A stretch of DNA of 64,000 nucleotides from Adiantum capillus-veneris (taxonomy: Eukaryota > Streptophyta > Polypodiopsida > Polypodiales > Pteridaceae): assembly GCA_014529385.2 (NCBI GenBank), contig CM043947.1, forward strand, positions 117,166,087 through 117,230,086, given 5' to 3'. Made by a program: the position numbers and the translations under genes. The notes beneath the pieces were generated by a model that searched no databases, was not told the origin of the DNA, and saw only the letters and a program-made list of their open reading frames with translations. This document shows, piece after piece, positions 11,216-22,974 of this stretch (its first letter is position 1; every line of letters starts with the position of its first letter).

Positions 11216-12816
11216 AAAATATATATATTTGAAGAGGCAAGATTTGGTAGCCACATAAAGCACATAGCTTCAAACACAATGGAAAGCTCAAATCTTCATT
11301 TTTTCACATTCAAATGGTAATTTTATTGTGCAAGGACTAATTTGGTTCGGCCTGTCACACCTTGTCATAACATTGTGAGCTTGATGAAGAAATACTTATA
11401 GCTTTCTATGGGATGTTTTTCTTTACGTACCCTCTTGCACATGAAATGTTCACTTGGCAAGAAATTTAACTTGATTTATTGATAATTGTTTGGATCTTTG
11501 CATAATTAATGTTCATTTTTCTTTGTTAGAATTTCTATTTATAAAAACTTAATTTTTTTACACCAGATATCTAATGATGTAGAACTTATTTTGCAAGATC
11601 CAACAGTCATTTGATAAATTATGACTCAAGGAATGTGACCATGCAAAAAAATTTAAACTTCAACGGTTCATTTTTTTAAGATCTGCCTTAGAAAATAACA
11701 AAGATTGCTTAGAGAACCTTCCTATAGTTTTTTTTAAAATCTAATAAATAATATACATTTCCACTCCTTTTGATTTTCATATATGTCATAACTCTTGTGT
11801 AAGGTCCTCATAGAAAAACATTTGAGTCAATTTGAGCAAGAAAGACAAGTTTTTGCTGTTTTAATTTTTTTCACTTACACCATTCACTTGAGGTGTGCCT
11901 CCTTAGGTTTGGTAAATCCCAAACCTAGAAATTTTGACACTTGTAAACCAACCATGGCTTGGTTCTACTCTCCTAATCCTAGTTGGCTAGTCCACCTCAT
12001 ACAAGGAGGTTGCCACATCACCAAAGAACCATGTCATCACCCCATCTCACCTTCCACATCACCACAATCAACACTTTGATCGTAACACTTGGCTTGCCAT
12101 GTTACTCTAATTGCCAACTCATCCACCACCCTCCACTGCCACCTTGCATGCCACTTCACCTTAAGTGCCATGCCATCCACCACCTCACATGCCACGCGTA
12201 AGTATTGTTTGCATGGCTTGCAACATCACTCGCCACCAAGCATGCCACATCGCCACCTTGCTAGCTCATCATTGGATCACAAAAAGAAAGATTTTTTAAA
12301 AAAAATAGCTTTTGGTTTACTTATGCACATGATTAGAACCTTCCATATCGATACAAGCCACATGTAGCTCGCGGCTGAAAAAACGGCCAGCGCGCTCCTT
12401 GATCACAACCAAGCAGCTAGTGCGGGAGCTTATTGTATCGTTGCCTCGGCCCTGGACAGGTCCGCCATCACTCATCGCCTATCGAGCCCCGTTGGCCACC
12501 CACTCCCGATGCATTGAGCCCCTTTAGACCTAAAACGGTCGCGAAAGTACCAAGCCCTCGTGGAAGGTAGCCTTTGCACTCCTCGAGGGGGGGGGGAGGG
12601 TTGCATCCCAACGTCACAGAGGGGTGTGGGGAACTCATCGCCACACCTCACCCGTCCTTCGCACTGCGGTCTGCCCCGTTCTGTCCAAAACCGAGCACCA
12701 CTATCTTATAGTTGTACACAATCAGGTTGGGCCGACAAAACCCCCAAGAACCATGACCGACGGGTCGGCAAACGGGGGAAACCCCTTGTTGGGGAAGGCC
12801 GTAAAGAAGGTATTCC
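11216..12816. other. No gene recognised
   Basis: AT-rich to about 11880, then CA/CC-rich with runs such as CACCACCTCACATGCC. The stretch at 12365-12815 is GC-richer and includes a G-run at 12589-12598. No domain, splice pattern or RNA gene was seen. It is present in copy B at 52320-53982 with indels. Confidence 0.5.
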
Positions 12817-14049
12817 ACGAGACGGATTGCAAAGCCCATGAAACTTTGCAGGTGGGTTATTTAAGTGCTTTCGTTGCCCTGCAATGTTTTCATGTCCATC
12901 CCGCTCTCGTTTCGTCGTCTAGGGTGGCACAATCGCCATTTTTTTGTTTTGGCTTAGCTAACGGCCCAATGGTAAAAAATTGGCGATGGTGTCACCGTAG
13001 CCCGTCGTGACGGATTGCAATGGCCATGAAGCCTTTGCAAGGATGCAGATTTTAGTGCTTTCCTTGACCCCTACAATGTTCCTGTCTCGTCGTCTAGGTG
13101 GCACAATCGCCAATTTTTTCGTTTGGCTTCGCTTAGGACCCAATGGTCAAAAGCTGGCAATTGGCCACAGTAGACCATCGAGACGGATTGCGTTGCCCAT
13201 GAAACTTTCCAAGGGAGGGGATTTAAGTGCTTTTCCCTACCCCTGTAAAGTTTTGTGGCCATCCACTCCCGTCGCATTGGTTTAGTGTGGCACAATCGCC
13301 AATTTTTTTCGTTTTGGCTTCGTTAAGTACCCAATGGTAAAAAACTGGCGATTGTGCCAAAGTAGACCGTCGAGACAGATTATGTTCCCCATGATACTTT
13401 GCAAGGGTGGAGATTTAAGTGCTTTACCTATCCCACAAAGTTCTGTCCATCCGCTCTCATCTCGTCGGTCTAGGGTAGCACAATCACCAAATCTTTACAT
13501 TTTGGCTTTGCTAAGGACCCAATGGTAAAGAACTGGCAATCGTGCCACTCTGTAGACCATCGAGACGACGATTGCGATGCCATGAAACTTTGCAGGTGGG
13601 GATTTAAGTACTTTCCTTGCCCATACAATGTTTCATGGCCATCTGCTCTTGTCTTGTCGGTCTAGGTGGCACAATCGCCAATTTTTTGTTTTGGCTTCGC
13701 TAAGGGTCCAATGGCAAAAAACTTGATTGGCCCCCTACACCTTCGAGACAGATTGCAATGGCCATGAAACTTTGCAAGGGTAGGGATTAAGATGCTTTCC
13801 CACCTCTACAAAGTTTCATGGCCTGCCGCTCTCGTCTCGTGGATCTAGGGTGGCAGAATCACCAATTTTTTTGTTTTGGCTTCGTTAAGTGCCCAATGGT
13901 CAAAAACTGGTGATTGTGCCATAGTAGACCGTCGACAAGGATTGTGTTGCCCATGAAAATTTCCAGCGGTGGGTAATGAGTGCTTTAACTACGCTGCAAA
14001 GTTTCATGGCCATGCGCTCTCGTCTCGTTGCTCTAGGGTGGCACAATCG
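12817..14049. repeat. Palindromic satellite, ~188-bp unit, copy A
   Basis: About six and a half tandem units. Each holds GGCACAATCGCCAATTTT, about 50 nt of spacer with TTTTGGCTTCGCTAAG, then the complement CTGGCGATTGTGCCAC. The flanks also pair (CGTCTCGTCGGTCTA with TAGACCGTCGAGACGG; ATGAAACTTTGCAGGGG with CCCCTGCAAAGTTTCAT). The array breaks off at 14049 within GGCACAATCG, where block R copy 2 begins. Confidence 0.9.
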
Positions 14050-14347
14050 ACTCTGCTCATAGATGCTACTCATCCCTCCACTAGATCTAGTTGATCGAAT
14101 GAAAGAGATGCTAAGAAGCACTACTACTGCTTCTTAGCATCTCTTTCACCCGATCAGCTAGACCTAATGGAGGGGCGAGCAACATCTATGAGTAGAGACG
14201 GATCACCTCCTTCGCGATTGCAGCCTCAATCTCCATCGCACTTGGAGCGTAGTGCTTTTACAAGATACGTAGAATGCACACGGAAGACAAATTCACCAAA
14301 ACTTCACACGAATCCCTCTACACAGGAATCCCTCCCCCTTTATGAGT

Positions 14348-14378
<31 letters not shown>

Positions 14379-14461
14379 CTTTTTGTCTCTCTCTCTACTT
14401 GTCCATGTTTTCTTCTCCATTCAGTATTAAGATTAAATGTTCGTGTGTTTAATGTAGGTAT

Positions 14462-15617
14462 GGATGATGATGAGGTTCTTTCTTCTTTGTCACCGCAGCA
14501 GAGGTAGTGGTACGAGGATAGTCATCGCTCTGGAGCATCATCACGTCGTTCTACTCCTTTAGCGTCTCCCTGTGTTTTGGAGCATTCAGCACACTCTGAA
14601 GCTTCGGTGTCGACGAGACGATCTTCACACTCATCTAGGCACCGACGCTCTAGTGGTGGCGGAGGTGGTTGTTGTGGGGATGCCGCCGCTGATGCCTCGA
14701 TACCACCTCGCGTTCGATGAGGCTCTTTACCTTCCCCTTCTTTGCCCGCCTCCACACTAGCCACGACATTGCCATCTACACTAGGTTTTGTGCGGCTATC
14801 AGCCGTTCCTGGCTACACACCACTACCTACTCCTCCGGGAGTCACCCCAGTCGACAATCCTCGCTTCGGGGCCCAAACTCCAATGGAGACACCTGACGTT
14901 CGTACCCCCATCGGCACGCTGGTAGAGACCCCTGCCGGGACACCCAGGTTCACGCGCCACAGGCGAGAGGGCTTGCCTTAATCCGTCGACTTCAGCGGTG
15001 GCATCATCTTGGATGATGAAGGCAAGAAGGTGATCTCGCGCATGCGTGGTCTTTGCACTCAATGAAGACTTGATGAAGGTTCGAATGCGCGAGTACTATA
15101 AGCACAAACGTTTTGAAGTGCAAAACGCAATAAAGCATGGGTGGGACATCGGAAGAATGCGAAGCGAGCACAGCGTGCGAGAATCCTGACAAGTGGAAGC
15201 AAGAAAAGGAGGCAACCAAAGTGCAACAGCTCAAAACACTTGGGGAGCGGCAGGTGGAAATTATTTGAGGCCGATTTTGTAAGTGTTTTTGCATTGCTCT
15301 TTAGGTTTGGTAGTTACGTCTATTTGTACTTTTAGATTTTAACATAATGGATTCTTTGTATGTTTTGAACAGTGGTCGATAACAAGACGTGACCCCACAC
15401 CGTACGTGCGAGAGTACGCAGGCAGAAAGGGCTTAAACGTCCTGATAGACATTCTGAGTTCTCGCGGCGGCATGGTTAATATTTGGATTTACTCTTTTCT
15501 ATTTGTTGTATTGTTTTGTAAATTATATGTTTATACTTACAAAAAGCTGTCTTATTGTTTTTTTTTGTGCAGAATTCGATAGATACGCTGCTTGGACGCG
15601 ATGAGACGTCTGATTAA
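14462..15617 (+). pseudogene. Second CACTA ORF, decayed, copy 2
   Basis: Same exon-intron layout and same early TAG as copy 1. It has an extra G after GATGATGATGA and a few substitutions, including TCGATGACA to TCGATAACA. Because most lesions are shared, the ORF had decayed before the tandem duplication. Confidence 0.5.
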
Positions 15618-15743
15618 ACGACGTCAGTCTAGCCGTAGCTAGATAGGATTAGTTTCCTTTTGTCATAGCATATGTATCATGAGATGACGTGTATACGTCT
15701 TTTTGTAACTATTGGAAAACCATGTATATTTTCTCAATAATGA

Positions 15744-15747
15744 CAAT
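15744..15747. repeat. Target-site duplication CAAT, left
   Basis: CAAT ends the left flank. The same CAAT restarts the right flank at 47414. The empty site at 3200-3203 has a single CAAT (ATGACAATGG). Confidence 0.7.
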
Positions 15748-15777
15748 AAGACCATATTAGGTATTTTGGTAAAAATC
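15748..15777 (+). repeat. Left terminal inverted repeat
   Basis: AAGACCATATTAGGTA, then TTTTGGTAAAAATC. It pairs with the right end at 15 of the first 16 positions. A further AAAGTGGGAAAA-type string recurs inside both ends (15836-15848 here, 47387-47397 on the right, complemented). Confidence 0.75.
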
Positions 15778-16039
15778 TCACATTATGGGAATCTCCAAAT
15801 CGACCGAATTCATGTAATTTGGGAATTTTCCACTTAAAGTGGGAAAAATTGAGGTGTGTGGCTAGTAAATAAAGTGAAAATCTCATAGGATTGTGGTGTT
15901 GATAAACACCAAAAGTCAAGAGGATGTACAACACATGGATTTGAATAATAACTATAAATTACATAAAACAAAGGAAGATACAAAAAAGATTTTGTTTACA
16001 AATTGACTAGTATAGTCACAATAGAAGCTCCACATAATT

Positions 16040-19000
16040 CTACTCCACATTTGATACCATATCTGAACTTTGATCCAAGTGTGGCTGATGTGCACGAGTG
16101 AGGCCTTCTTTGGCTTTTAGAGCATGTCTTTCTGGAATCTTTATTCTAGAAAATGGTCCTTCTTTGTTGGGTCTCCAGGACCAAACAATTGCATCTATAG
16201 TTTCCCACACTTGTGGGTCCTTATAGTTGACAGCCCAATAACCCTTCCAACAATTACTGTAAGCTTGAGTATCTGTCATCCCACTTTTTCTCGGCAAGGT
16301 GCCCAATATTGAATCAAGAGTTTTCTGTAGTTTGGTGATGTAGGCTCATTATCAATGTCAGATAAAGCCATTGCAAGCCACACTGGATAGATTTCTGTGT
16401 CACTCGGAACAAGCATAAGAAAGTCACCTTGGTGCACATCAGACATAGGGTCAAACTCTTCCCTTGGCCTATCTCGTTGAGGCCCACAAAAATGATCGTT
16501 CAACTCTTCAAGGCCTAGGAATCTTTCTGCTCCTTGTTGCAAATTCATTGTAGTGCTTTGTAGGTGAGAATATTCTTGAGTTTTTGGCCAAAACATTTCA
16601 TACAAGACTCCCTCTGATATGATTGCTTTTCCAATCTCTTCAATTACCTTACTCCAATAATCTATCACGGGTCTATAATATCGCGGAATACTTGAACCAT
16701 TCCCTAAATTTTTCCAAAATTTTATATAGTTCTTTAGCCCCAAAATGACTTCTTCGTGGGCCTTGACATACTCCGCCATTTGTACTAGAGGTGGATCTCC
16801 ATGTGGTAACATTGGCTTGCCTTCTGTGTCTGTTTTCCAAAGGCGAATACTTCCACTCCAACTTGATACACCTACATGTGCCTTATATTGCATCATTGGT
16901 GTCTCATCCTGCATAAAGAACCTGAACTGAAGCGGTTTGGAATGTCCAACAAGTATGTCTTGTCCATCACAAAGATAGCCATCACAATATTGCTTGAAAT
17001 CGGGGATCTTTGTGAGAAAAAATGGAGCTGGAGATGAAGATGAGCTGTTTCGTAATGTATCCATCAAATGTGGCAAAGTATAGGTTTGTGTAACTCTCAA
17101 CTTCTCAAAACCTACTAAACATGGCGTCTATGTCCTCATGTGTATGCCCAACCATTAAAAATCCCAGCTGGATGGTTTTGAAAACACCCCTTGCAACAAG
17201 CATTGACAAATAGGCAAATAAGTATCGATTTTTGTTTTCCCCTGCACAATTATCCAATTGTAGCAACAAGTTCTCTGGCAATCTGCGAAATGTTGACCCC
17301 AATTCCTCTTCTGCAATTTCTGACGACTGCACAATGGGCTCTTTTCCATCACTCAAGTTATGGTAGTCCAAAGCATCCCTTGAGTTCAAAGCATGTAGTA
17401 GTGAAATATTGCTCCTTGGAAGTCCATTTGTTACTAGATCACCAAGAGGATGCTTATCTATCCTCTCGAGGTTATGTAAACAATTAGCAATTGAGCCAAT
17501 TGTAAGATTTGGATCAGCTGGCCACAAACCATTCAAGACAAAGTGTCCGTAATGACCTTCTCCATGTCCATGAGTGATCATGCCAATCAATGCCACCTGC
17601 AGATTATATCCTGAATCCACACCCTTGGGAACAATGCGTAATCTAGGAATGGCAGTCTTCTTTTGATCCATCTTATCATGGATTATGCATACATATTTTT
17701 GTGGTTGAGTTTCTGAATACGTGCGCCATGCATAATATAGGCTTCTGCAACTCTTTTGTTGTGCCATGTGAACTTCTCTCTCCCTCAAGAGAAGAGCTCT
17801 CTCTTCAAGAGAAGGTTTAGCTTCTAACCTTGCCTTGATTGAGCTACAAATATTGCACTTAGAGAACTCACTCGTCTTTGTTAAAGTGACATGTGGGTAC
17901 TCTTTGTTCCAAATTCTACCAAAAGAAGATTGGGATAGCTTCTTCTCATAGCCCATTTGGTCAAGTGTCGTGTTGATTTCACATAAAATATCCACTTGTT
18001 TGTATGTTGATGGAATCACCAATTGAGTCTCTCTTGAGCCATCTAGCAGTGTTCTACTTCTATGTGGCATCTTCTCAGAGTTGTTTTCCACAAACTCATT
18101 TAGTAGTGCTCTTGCTAAACTAGTATGTTGAAGTCCCCTTCTCAATGTACATGTGTTCCCATGTACATATTGGCGCACACCATTTTCAAAGTTCTCCTTG
18201 TATCGATAAAATGATGTCTTTGGTATTCCATGTAGCTCATACCATGCTCTACAACAAACAATAGAGCCATTTAGCCTGAATTGGTATCGTGACTTCTCAT
18301 CTTTCTGATAACATATAGAAAGAACATCATAAACATAATTAGTGCGTGATTTTTGAGACTCTCCCCAAAATTGTTGTCGTAACCTTGTCACCATATCACG
18401 ATCTGCAAATTGGCAGCATTTTTGTGCACAACAATCAATGCATGATACCCTTTGAATTGATTTGTTTGAAAGGTAAAAAGTCGAAGCTGTGCTGCTTTTG
18501 ATTTTTGAGTCCTGTTCATGAAAGTGTATCGTCTCTTCCTTGACAACTGGACAACATTACTCCCATCAAGTTTTTTTCCAACATTGCCATCGTTGGATAC
18601 ATCCTCATATGTAGCATGCATGCCATCAACAGGAACAAAGCGTTGTAATGGGCTCCCATTCAACATTGTTGTCTGCTTGATGGGCCACTTTAGCAAAGTG
18701 ATGCTACCCACTTCAACCACATCATCAATGCTTGCATTTTCTCTTTCAATACCCACACCCACACAATCAGGACCAAGTTCCTGAAAGTTGACATAATCAT
18801 GTGGAAATACATATAAGATGGTCCCTTCATTCATGGTTTGCATCATTGTGTCATCTTTTAAAAGGACCCTCTGATTTCTCCAAGACTCTCGAATCATTGC
18901 TTCAAATTCTGGGCTTGTCATAGGTATTGCATCTGTAACTAGAGGATCAGAATGATCATGTTCTTCATCACCATTGTAGCTTTCGTGTGGATCAATTAAG

Positions 19001-19264
19001 TTCCCATTTAATACAAAAGATTGCAAAAGAAGCTTTGACCATCGAACAGCACTCCATAATGAGCCTTGGAGAGATGAAGTATCCATTGTAGGAAAAGGTA
19101 GGACCACATCCTTCAAGCATTCCTCCACTAGTATGGAGACATTTCCCAGCCCTATCTTTGTACCACCACAAGTGGAATCTGGATCTGTTCTACACACACA
19201 ACCAATACCAACGATTTCATTGTCAAGTATCATATGTACTTTCTCCCCAGATTCGAAGTCCATC
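16040..19264 (-). pseudogene. DDE transposase-like gene (DUF7869/Sola-like), frameshifted
   Basis: Exon body begins at 19264 after a clear acceptor (TTTTTACTTACAG). The first part (19263 to about 18450) has a KVHMILDNEIVGIG...LPFPT pattern like the DUF8039-type region of plant transposases. A frame change near 18450-18530 leads to a CIDCCAQKCC cysteine cluster, then a C-x2-C pair and the core. Candidate catalytic positions, numbered from the Met at 18394, are HDKMDQ (D240/D243), LDNCAGENKN (D381) and GHTHEDIDAMFSRF (D421/D423). Single-base shifts near 17107 (TTTT run) and 16288 (A run) separate LRVTQTYTLPHLMD and the WKGYWAVNYKD C-terminus. It is the only transposase-like gene in the element and lies 0.3 kb from the left end. 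The family name is from memory. Confidence 0.7.
18388..18540 (-). other. Frame transition in the transposase-like gene
   Basis: The upstream frame runs into FKGYHALIVV and stops at 18388. The cysteine-rich CIDCCAQKCC frame, displaced by two bases, continues into MVTRLRQQFW. A 46-nt GT...AG candidate (18448-18403) would leave a stop in frame, so a one-base indel is likelier than an intron. Confidence 0.6.
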
Positions 19265-19339
19265 CTGTAAGTAAAAAGATTACATTGTTAAATCCATAGT
19301 TATAGAAAAATACTCTTCAAACAAAAAATCATGCTACAA

Positions 19340-20930
19340 CATGAAAAAGGTTTGCATAGGTTGGACAAGTGGTGAACCTTGAGACCAAATCCTCCTTGCT
19401 ATATTAATGGAAGCAAGGTTGGACAAGTGGTGGACCTTGAAACCAAAGCTCTTTTATAGAGCATAGGTTGGACAAGTGGTGGACCTAGTTGTAATACCCA
19501 CTGCCACCTATCAACTACTATAGGACTATGCTTTCCAATGTCCAAGTATCCCTTGAGTCTTTCAAGGTTGAACACGTGGTGGACCTTGAAACAAAAATCC
19601 CCTTTCTATATCAGAGCATAGCTTGGACAAGTGGTGGACCTAGTTATAATGCCCAATATCCAAGGTGAAATACCTTAGGACTTTGCTACCTTGCTTGCCA
19701 ATGTTTACGTAGCCCCTCATTTCTTTAATGGAAGTAAGGTTGGACAAGTGGTGGACCTTGAAACCAAAGCCTCTTTGCTATATTAGAGCATAGGTTGGAC
19801 CTAGTTTTAATACCCACTGCCACCTATCAACTACTATAGACTATGCTTTCCAATGTCCAAGTATCCCTTGAGTCTTTCAAGGTTGAACACGTGGTACCTT
19901 GAAACGAAAATCCCCTTTCTATATTAGAAAGGTTGAACACATGGTGGACCTTGAAACGAAAATCCCCTTTCTTTATCAGAGCATAGCTTGGACAAGTGGT
20001 GGACCTAGTTATAATGCCCAATATCCAAGGTGAAACACCTTAGGACCTTGCTACCTTGCTTGCCAATGTTTACGTAGCCCCTCATTTCTTTAATGGAAGC
20101 AAGGTTGGACAAGTGGTGGACCTTGAAAGCAAAGCCTCTTTGCTATATGAGAGCATAGGTTGGACCTAGTTGTAATACCCACTGCCACCTATCAACTACT
20201 ATAGGACTATGCTTTCCAATGTCCAAGTATCCCTTGAGTCTTGCAAGGTTGAACACGTGGTGGACCTTGAAACCAAAATCCCCTTTCTATATCAGAGCAT
20301 AGCTTGGACAAGTGGTGGACCTAGTTATAATGCCCCTCCTTTCTTTAATGGAAGAAAGGTTGGAAAAGTGGTGAATCTTGAAACCCAAACCCTTTGGCTA
20401 TATATAGAGGATATCTTGGACAAGTGGTGGGCTTAGTTGTAGTATCCAATGTCCAAGGTCCAAGGTGAACTATGTAAAGACCTTACTTCCAAAAACAAAG
20501 TCGTACAAGTGGTTCTCCTTGAAACCAAAACCTCCTTAGTGTATTAGAACATAGCTTGGAGAAGTGGTGGACTTAGTTGTAATGGTGAATGTCCAAAGCA
20601 AACTATTATAGGACCTTGCTTCCCAAATCAAGTTTGGACAAGTGGTGGATCTTGAAACCAAAACCCCCTTACTCTATTAGAGCATAGCTTAGATAAGTGG
20701 TGGACCTAGCTGCCATGGAAAATGTTCAATCTGAACTGCTGCAGGACCTTGCTATTAAATGTCTAAGTAGAGCTAGCTTCTTTAATGGAATCAAGGTTGG
20801 GAAAGTGGTGCATCTTGAAACCAAAAGCCCTTTATTGTATTAGAGCATAGCTTGGACAAGTGAGGGACCTAGTTTTAATGTGTGATGTCCAAAGAAAAGT
20901 ATTACAAGACCTTGCTTTCCAATATTTGAA
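19340..20930 (+). repeat. 19-bp motif array 1, plus orientation
   Basis: Repeated GGACAAGTGGTGGACCTTG in plus sense, inside the transposase-like gene's first intron. It is set in longer units that share TAGAGCATAGCTTGGACAAG and ACTGCCACCTATCAACTACT strings. Spacing is irregular and copies decay towards 20930. Confidence 0.9.
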
Positions 20931-22207
20931 TTGGTCAAGTGGTAAAACTAAGTATAAAACTTTGACCATTTTCTTCTCGAATTGCCAAAAAGCTAGTTTT
21001 AGACACCCCTAAATGAAAATGGTTTAGGGTGGCCTTAAACAATGTTTTTTCAAAGACTTGAACAAAAGGGTTGCCGAAGAGTAATGACAATTTATTGTGG
21101 CTTGAAGTGCCTGAGTATGTGAAAACAAGCCTAGGTTTTCCACGAGGCAAAAGGTGACATAATAAGAACATTGGAAACTTAGGATTGACCATGTGGCCTA
21201 AACTTTGGCAAGTGAAGTGGTGGCCAAGTTTTGTGGCACAGTGTGCACTTGGTCCTATATGTGTTGACCACTTGGCTAAATCTAGGACCATAAGGCCAAA
21301 CCTTTGGCACCTTAAATATAGTATGGGACATAATCTAGAACTGCTATAGTAAATTAGTAGTATAGCTAATATGTTAATATTTGTATTATATTTAAGTATA
21401 TGCTAATATAATTTATGTTCAAAATTTCACTAATGAAGAATGTTCCCATTTAGCACTCCAGATGCGGGGTCTTAGGGCAATGCCACAATGGGGTGACAAG
21501 GCAGCGCTTCCACGTGAGGTTTGGGGGTAGCGCTCTTGATGGGGATGTGGAATATAGCGCTCTCGATGGCGGGGCTTGGGAGGTTGATTTTGGGATATTG
21601 TTCTGGGCGGGTCCTGGGCAGCGCCCAAAGATTTTTTTTTTTAAAGTGAATTCCTAGTATAGAGTTACGCATGTTTTTCATATTTTCAACCATGATTTCT
21701 TTAATTTTGGCCGTGTGAATTGGTTAATTTTTTATATTGCTTTTGTTTTTTTTAATCCTATGATAAAACATGGACTTGTAGCATACGTGGCATTCTAATA
21801 AACCCTATCAAGATTAGGCACACAGAGAGCGCACGAGCAACGCACACAGAGAAAGCAGGCGAGCAGCAAACACACAGAAAGCGCACACGGATCGCACACA
21901 GTTGGAGTATACGCGCGCGTAGAGGAGCAAGCTCGGCATCGTACACAACACACAGGTGGAGTGCACAGGATTGAAAGTTCGCGCACAAGATAAAGAAACA
22001 GCAGCGTACACAACGCTTTCCAGAAGGGCAGGATCGGGCAGTCTTCTCAGGAGACATTGCACACCTCACGAATAGAGAAAAAACAGGTATTTCTCTCTCT
22101 CTCACTCTCTGTCTTTCTCCATATAGAGAAGATGGTTCTCTGTAACTCTTCTTGCACACACACTCTCTCGTCAAAAGACAGAGATACATAGTTTAAAAGT
22201 ATCCCCG
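20931..22207. other. Intron DNA without a recognised gene
   Basis: 20935-21300 is unremarkable. 21420-21640 is GC-richer with repeated AGCGCT. 21800-22080 is rich in CACACAGA/GCGCAC strings and ends in AAAACAG then GTATTTCTCTC at 22086, which could be the donor of a plus-strand 5' untranslated exon. There is no coding evidence. Confidence 0.35.
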
Positions 22208-22475
22208 CACACATACACATATTCCCACACATCGTCTTCCTCTCTTCCACATACATAACCACAGTGAAATCTGTTATCTTGCTGTCTCTCTCTTGAAAAT
22301 ACATGCACATATTCCCACACATCGTCTTCCTCACTTCCACATACATAACCACAATGAAATCTGTTATCTTGTTGTCTCTCTCTTGAAAATACGTGCACAT
22401 ATTCCCATACATCGTCTTCCTCTCTTCCACATACATAAACACAGTGAAATCTGTTATCTTTCTCTCTCCTCTCTC
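22208..22475. repeat. ~91-bp tandem repeat, three copies
   Basis: Units contain CACATATTCCCACACATCG, TCTTCCACATACATAA and GTGAAATCTGTTATCTT, and end in TCTCTCTCTTGAAAATAC. Copies differ by a few bases. CT microsatellites lie on both sides. Confidence 0.88.
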
Positions 22476-22492
22476 TAAAAAACAGGTATTTA

Positions 22493-22528
<36 letters not shown>

Positions 22529-22753
22529 TGTATCTTGCTATCTCTCTCTTGAAAATACATGCTCATGTATGTGTGCGTCTGTGTTATCTATGTGTATGTA
22601 TGTATATTTGTGTTATTTCATTGTAATACTCATACATAATGCAGATACACAATTACACTTAATTACGATATGCACACATAGTATATATACATACATAAAT
22701 ATCACAAATAACTAACACATTGTAATACTAGTAAAATTGAATGGAAGACTTAC

Positions 22754-22845
22754 TTGCGTGATCTGTTAAAGTCGATTCTTGTAGCGAGTTCTGGATGTAT
22801 GCTGAGCTGATTTTCCTCTAATCCATTTGTAGATATGATTGTAAC
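22754..22845 (-). CDS. Candidate upstream exon of the transposase-like gene
   Basis: The minus strand reads open through ENQLSIHPELATRIDF and FNRSRK, and ends at a strong donor (CGCAA then GTAAGT; intron from 22753). Joining to the acceptor at 19265 keeps the frame (AA plus G makes Lys, then MDFESGEKV). A possible acceptor (AACAG) lies just upstream, at about 22850. The implied 3.5-kb intron is filled with the 19-bp motif array and other repeats. A transcript would be needed for proof. Confidence 0.5.
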
Positions 22846-22974
22846 TTCTGTTTCTCAAAAATAGTAGTGTTGTTTAGTGATACACCTAATGGACATAAAT
22901 GGTTTAAACTAGGACATGTAGACCAAAAATACGTGTATTTCTTTGGATGAATATATACACTTTTTGGTGACCCT

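Larger units (their letters stand above)
14053..15747 (+). repeat. Tandem-duplication block R, copy 2
   Basis: Counterpart of 1508-3203. Its left end lies inside the large palindrome. Its right end (TAATGACAAT) is followed not by GGTGTTGTAAC, as in copy 1, but by the inverted end of the 31.7-kb element. Confidence 0.88.

Noticed and set aside
12365-12816. rRNA or plastid insertion suggested by higher GC
   Set aside because: No recognisable rRNA or plastid gene segment; the same sequence is simply part of the duplicated unit.
18403-18448. 46-nt intron in the transposase-like gene
   Set aside because: Although GT...AG, removing it puts a stop directly after the join. A frameshift fits better.
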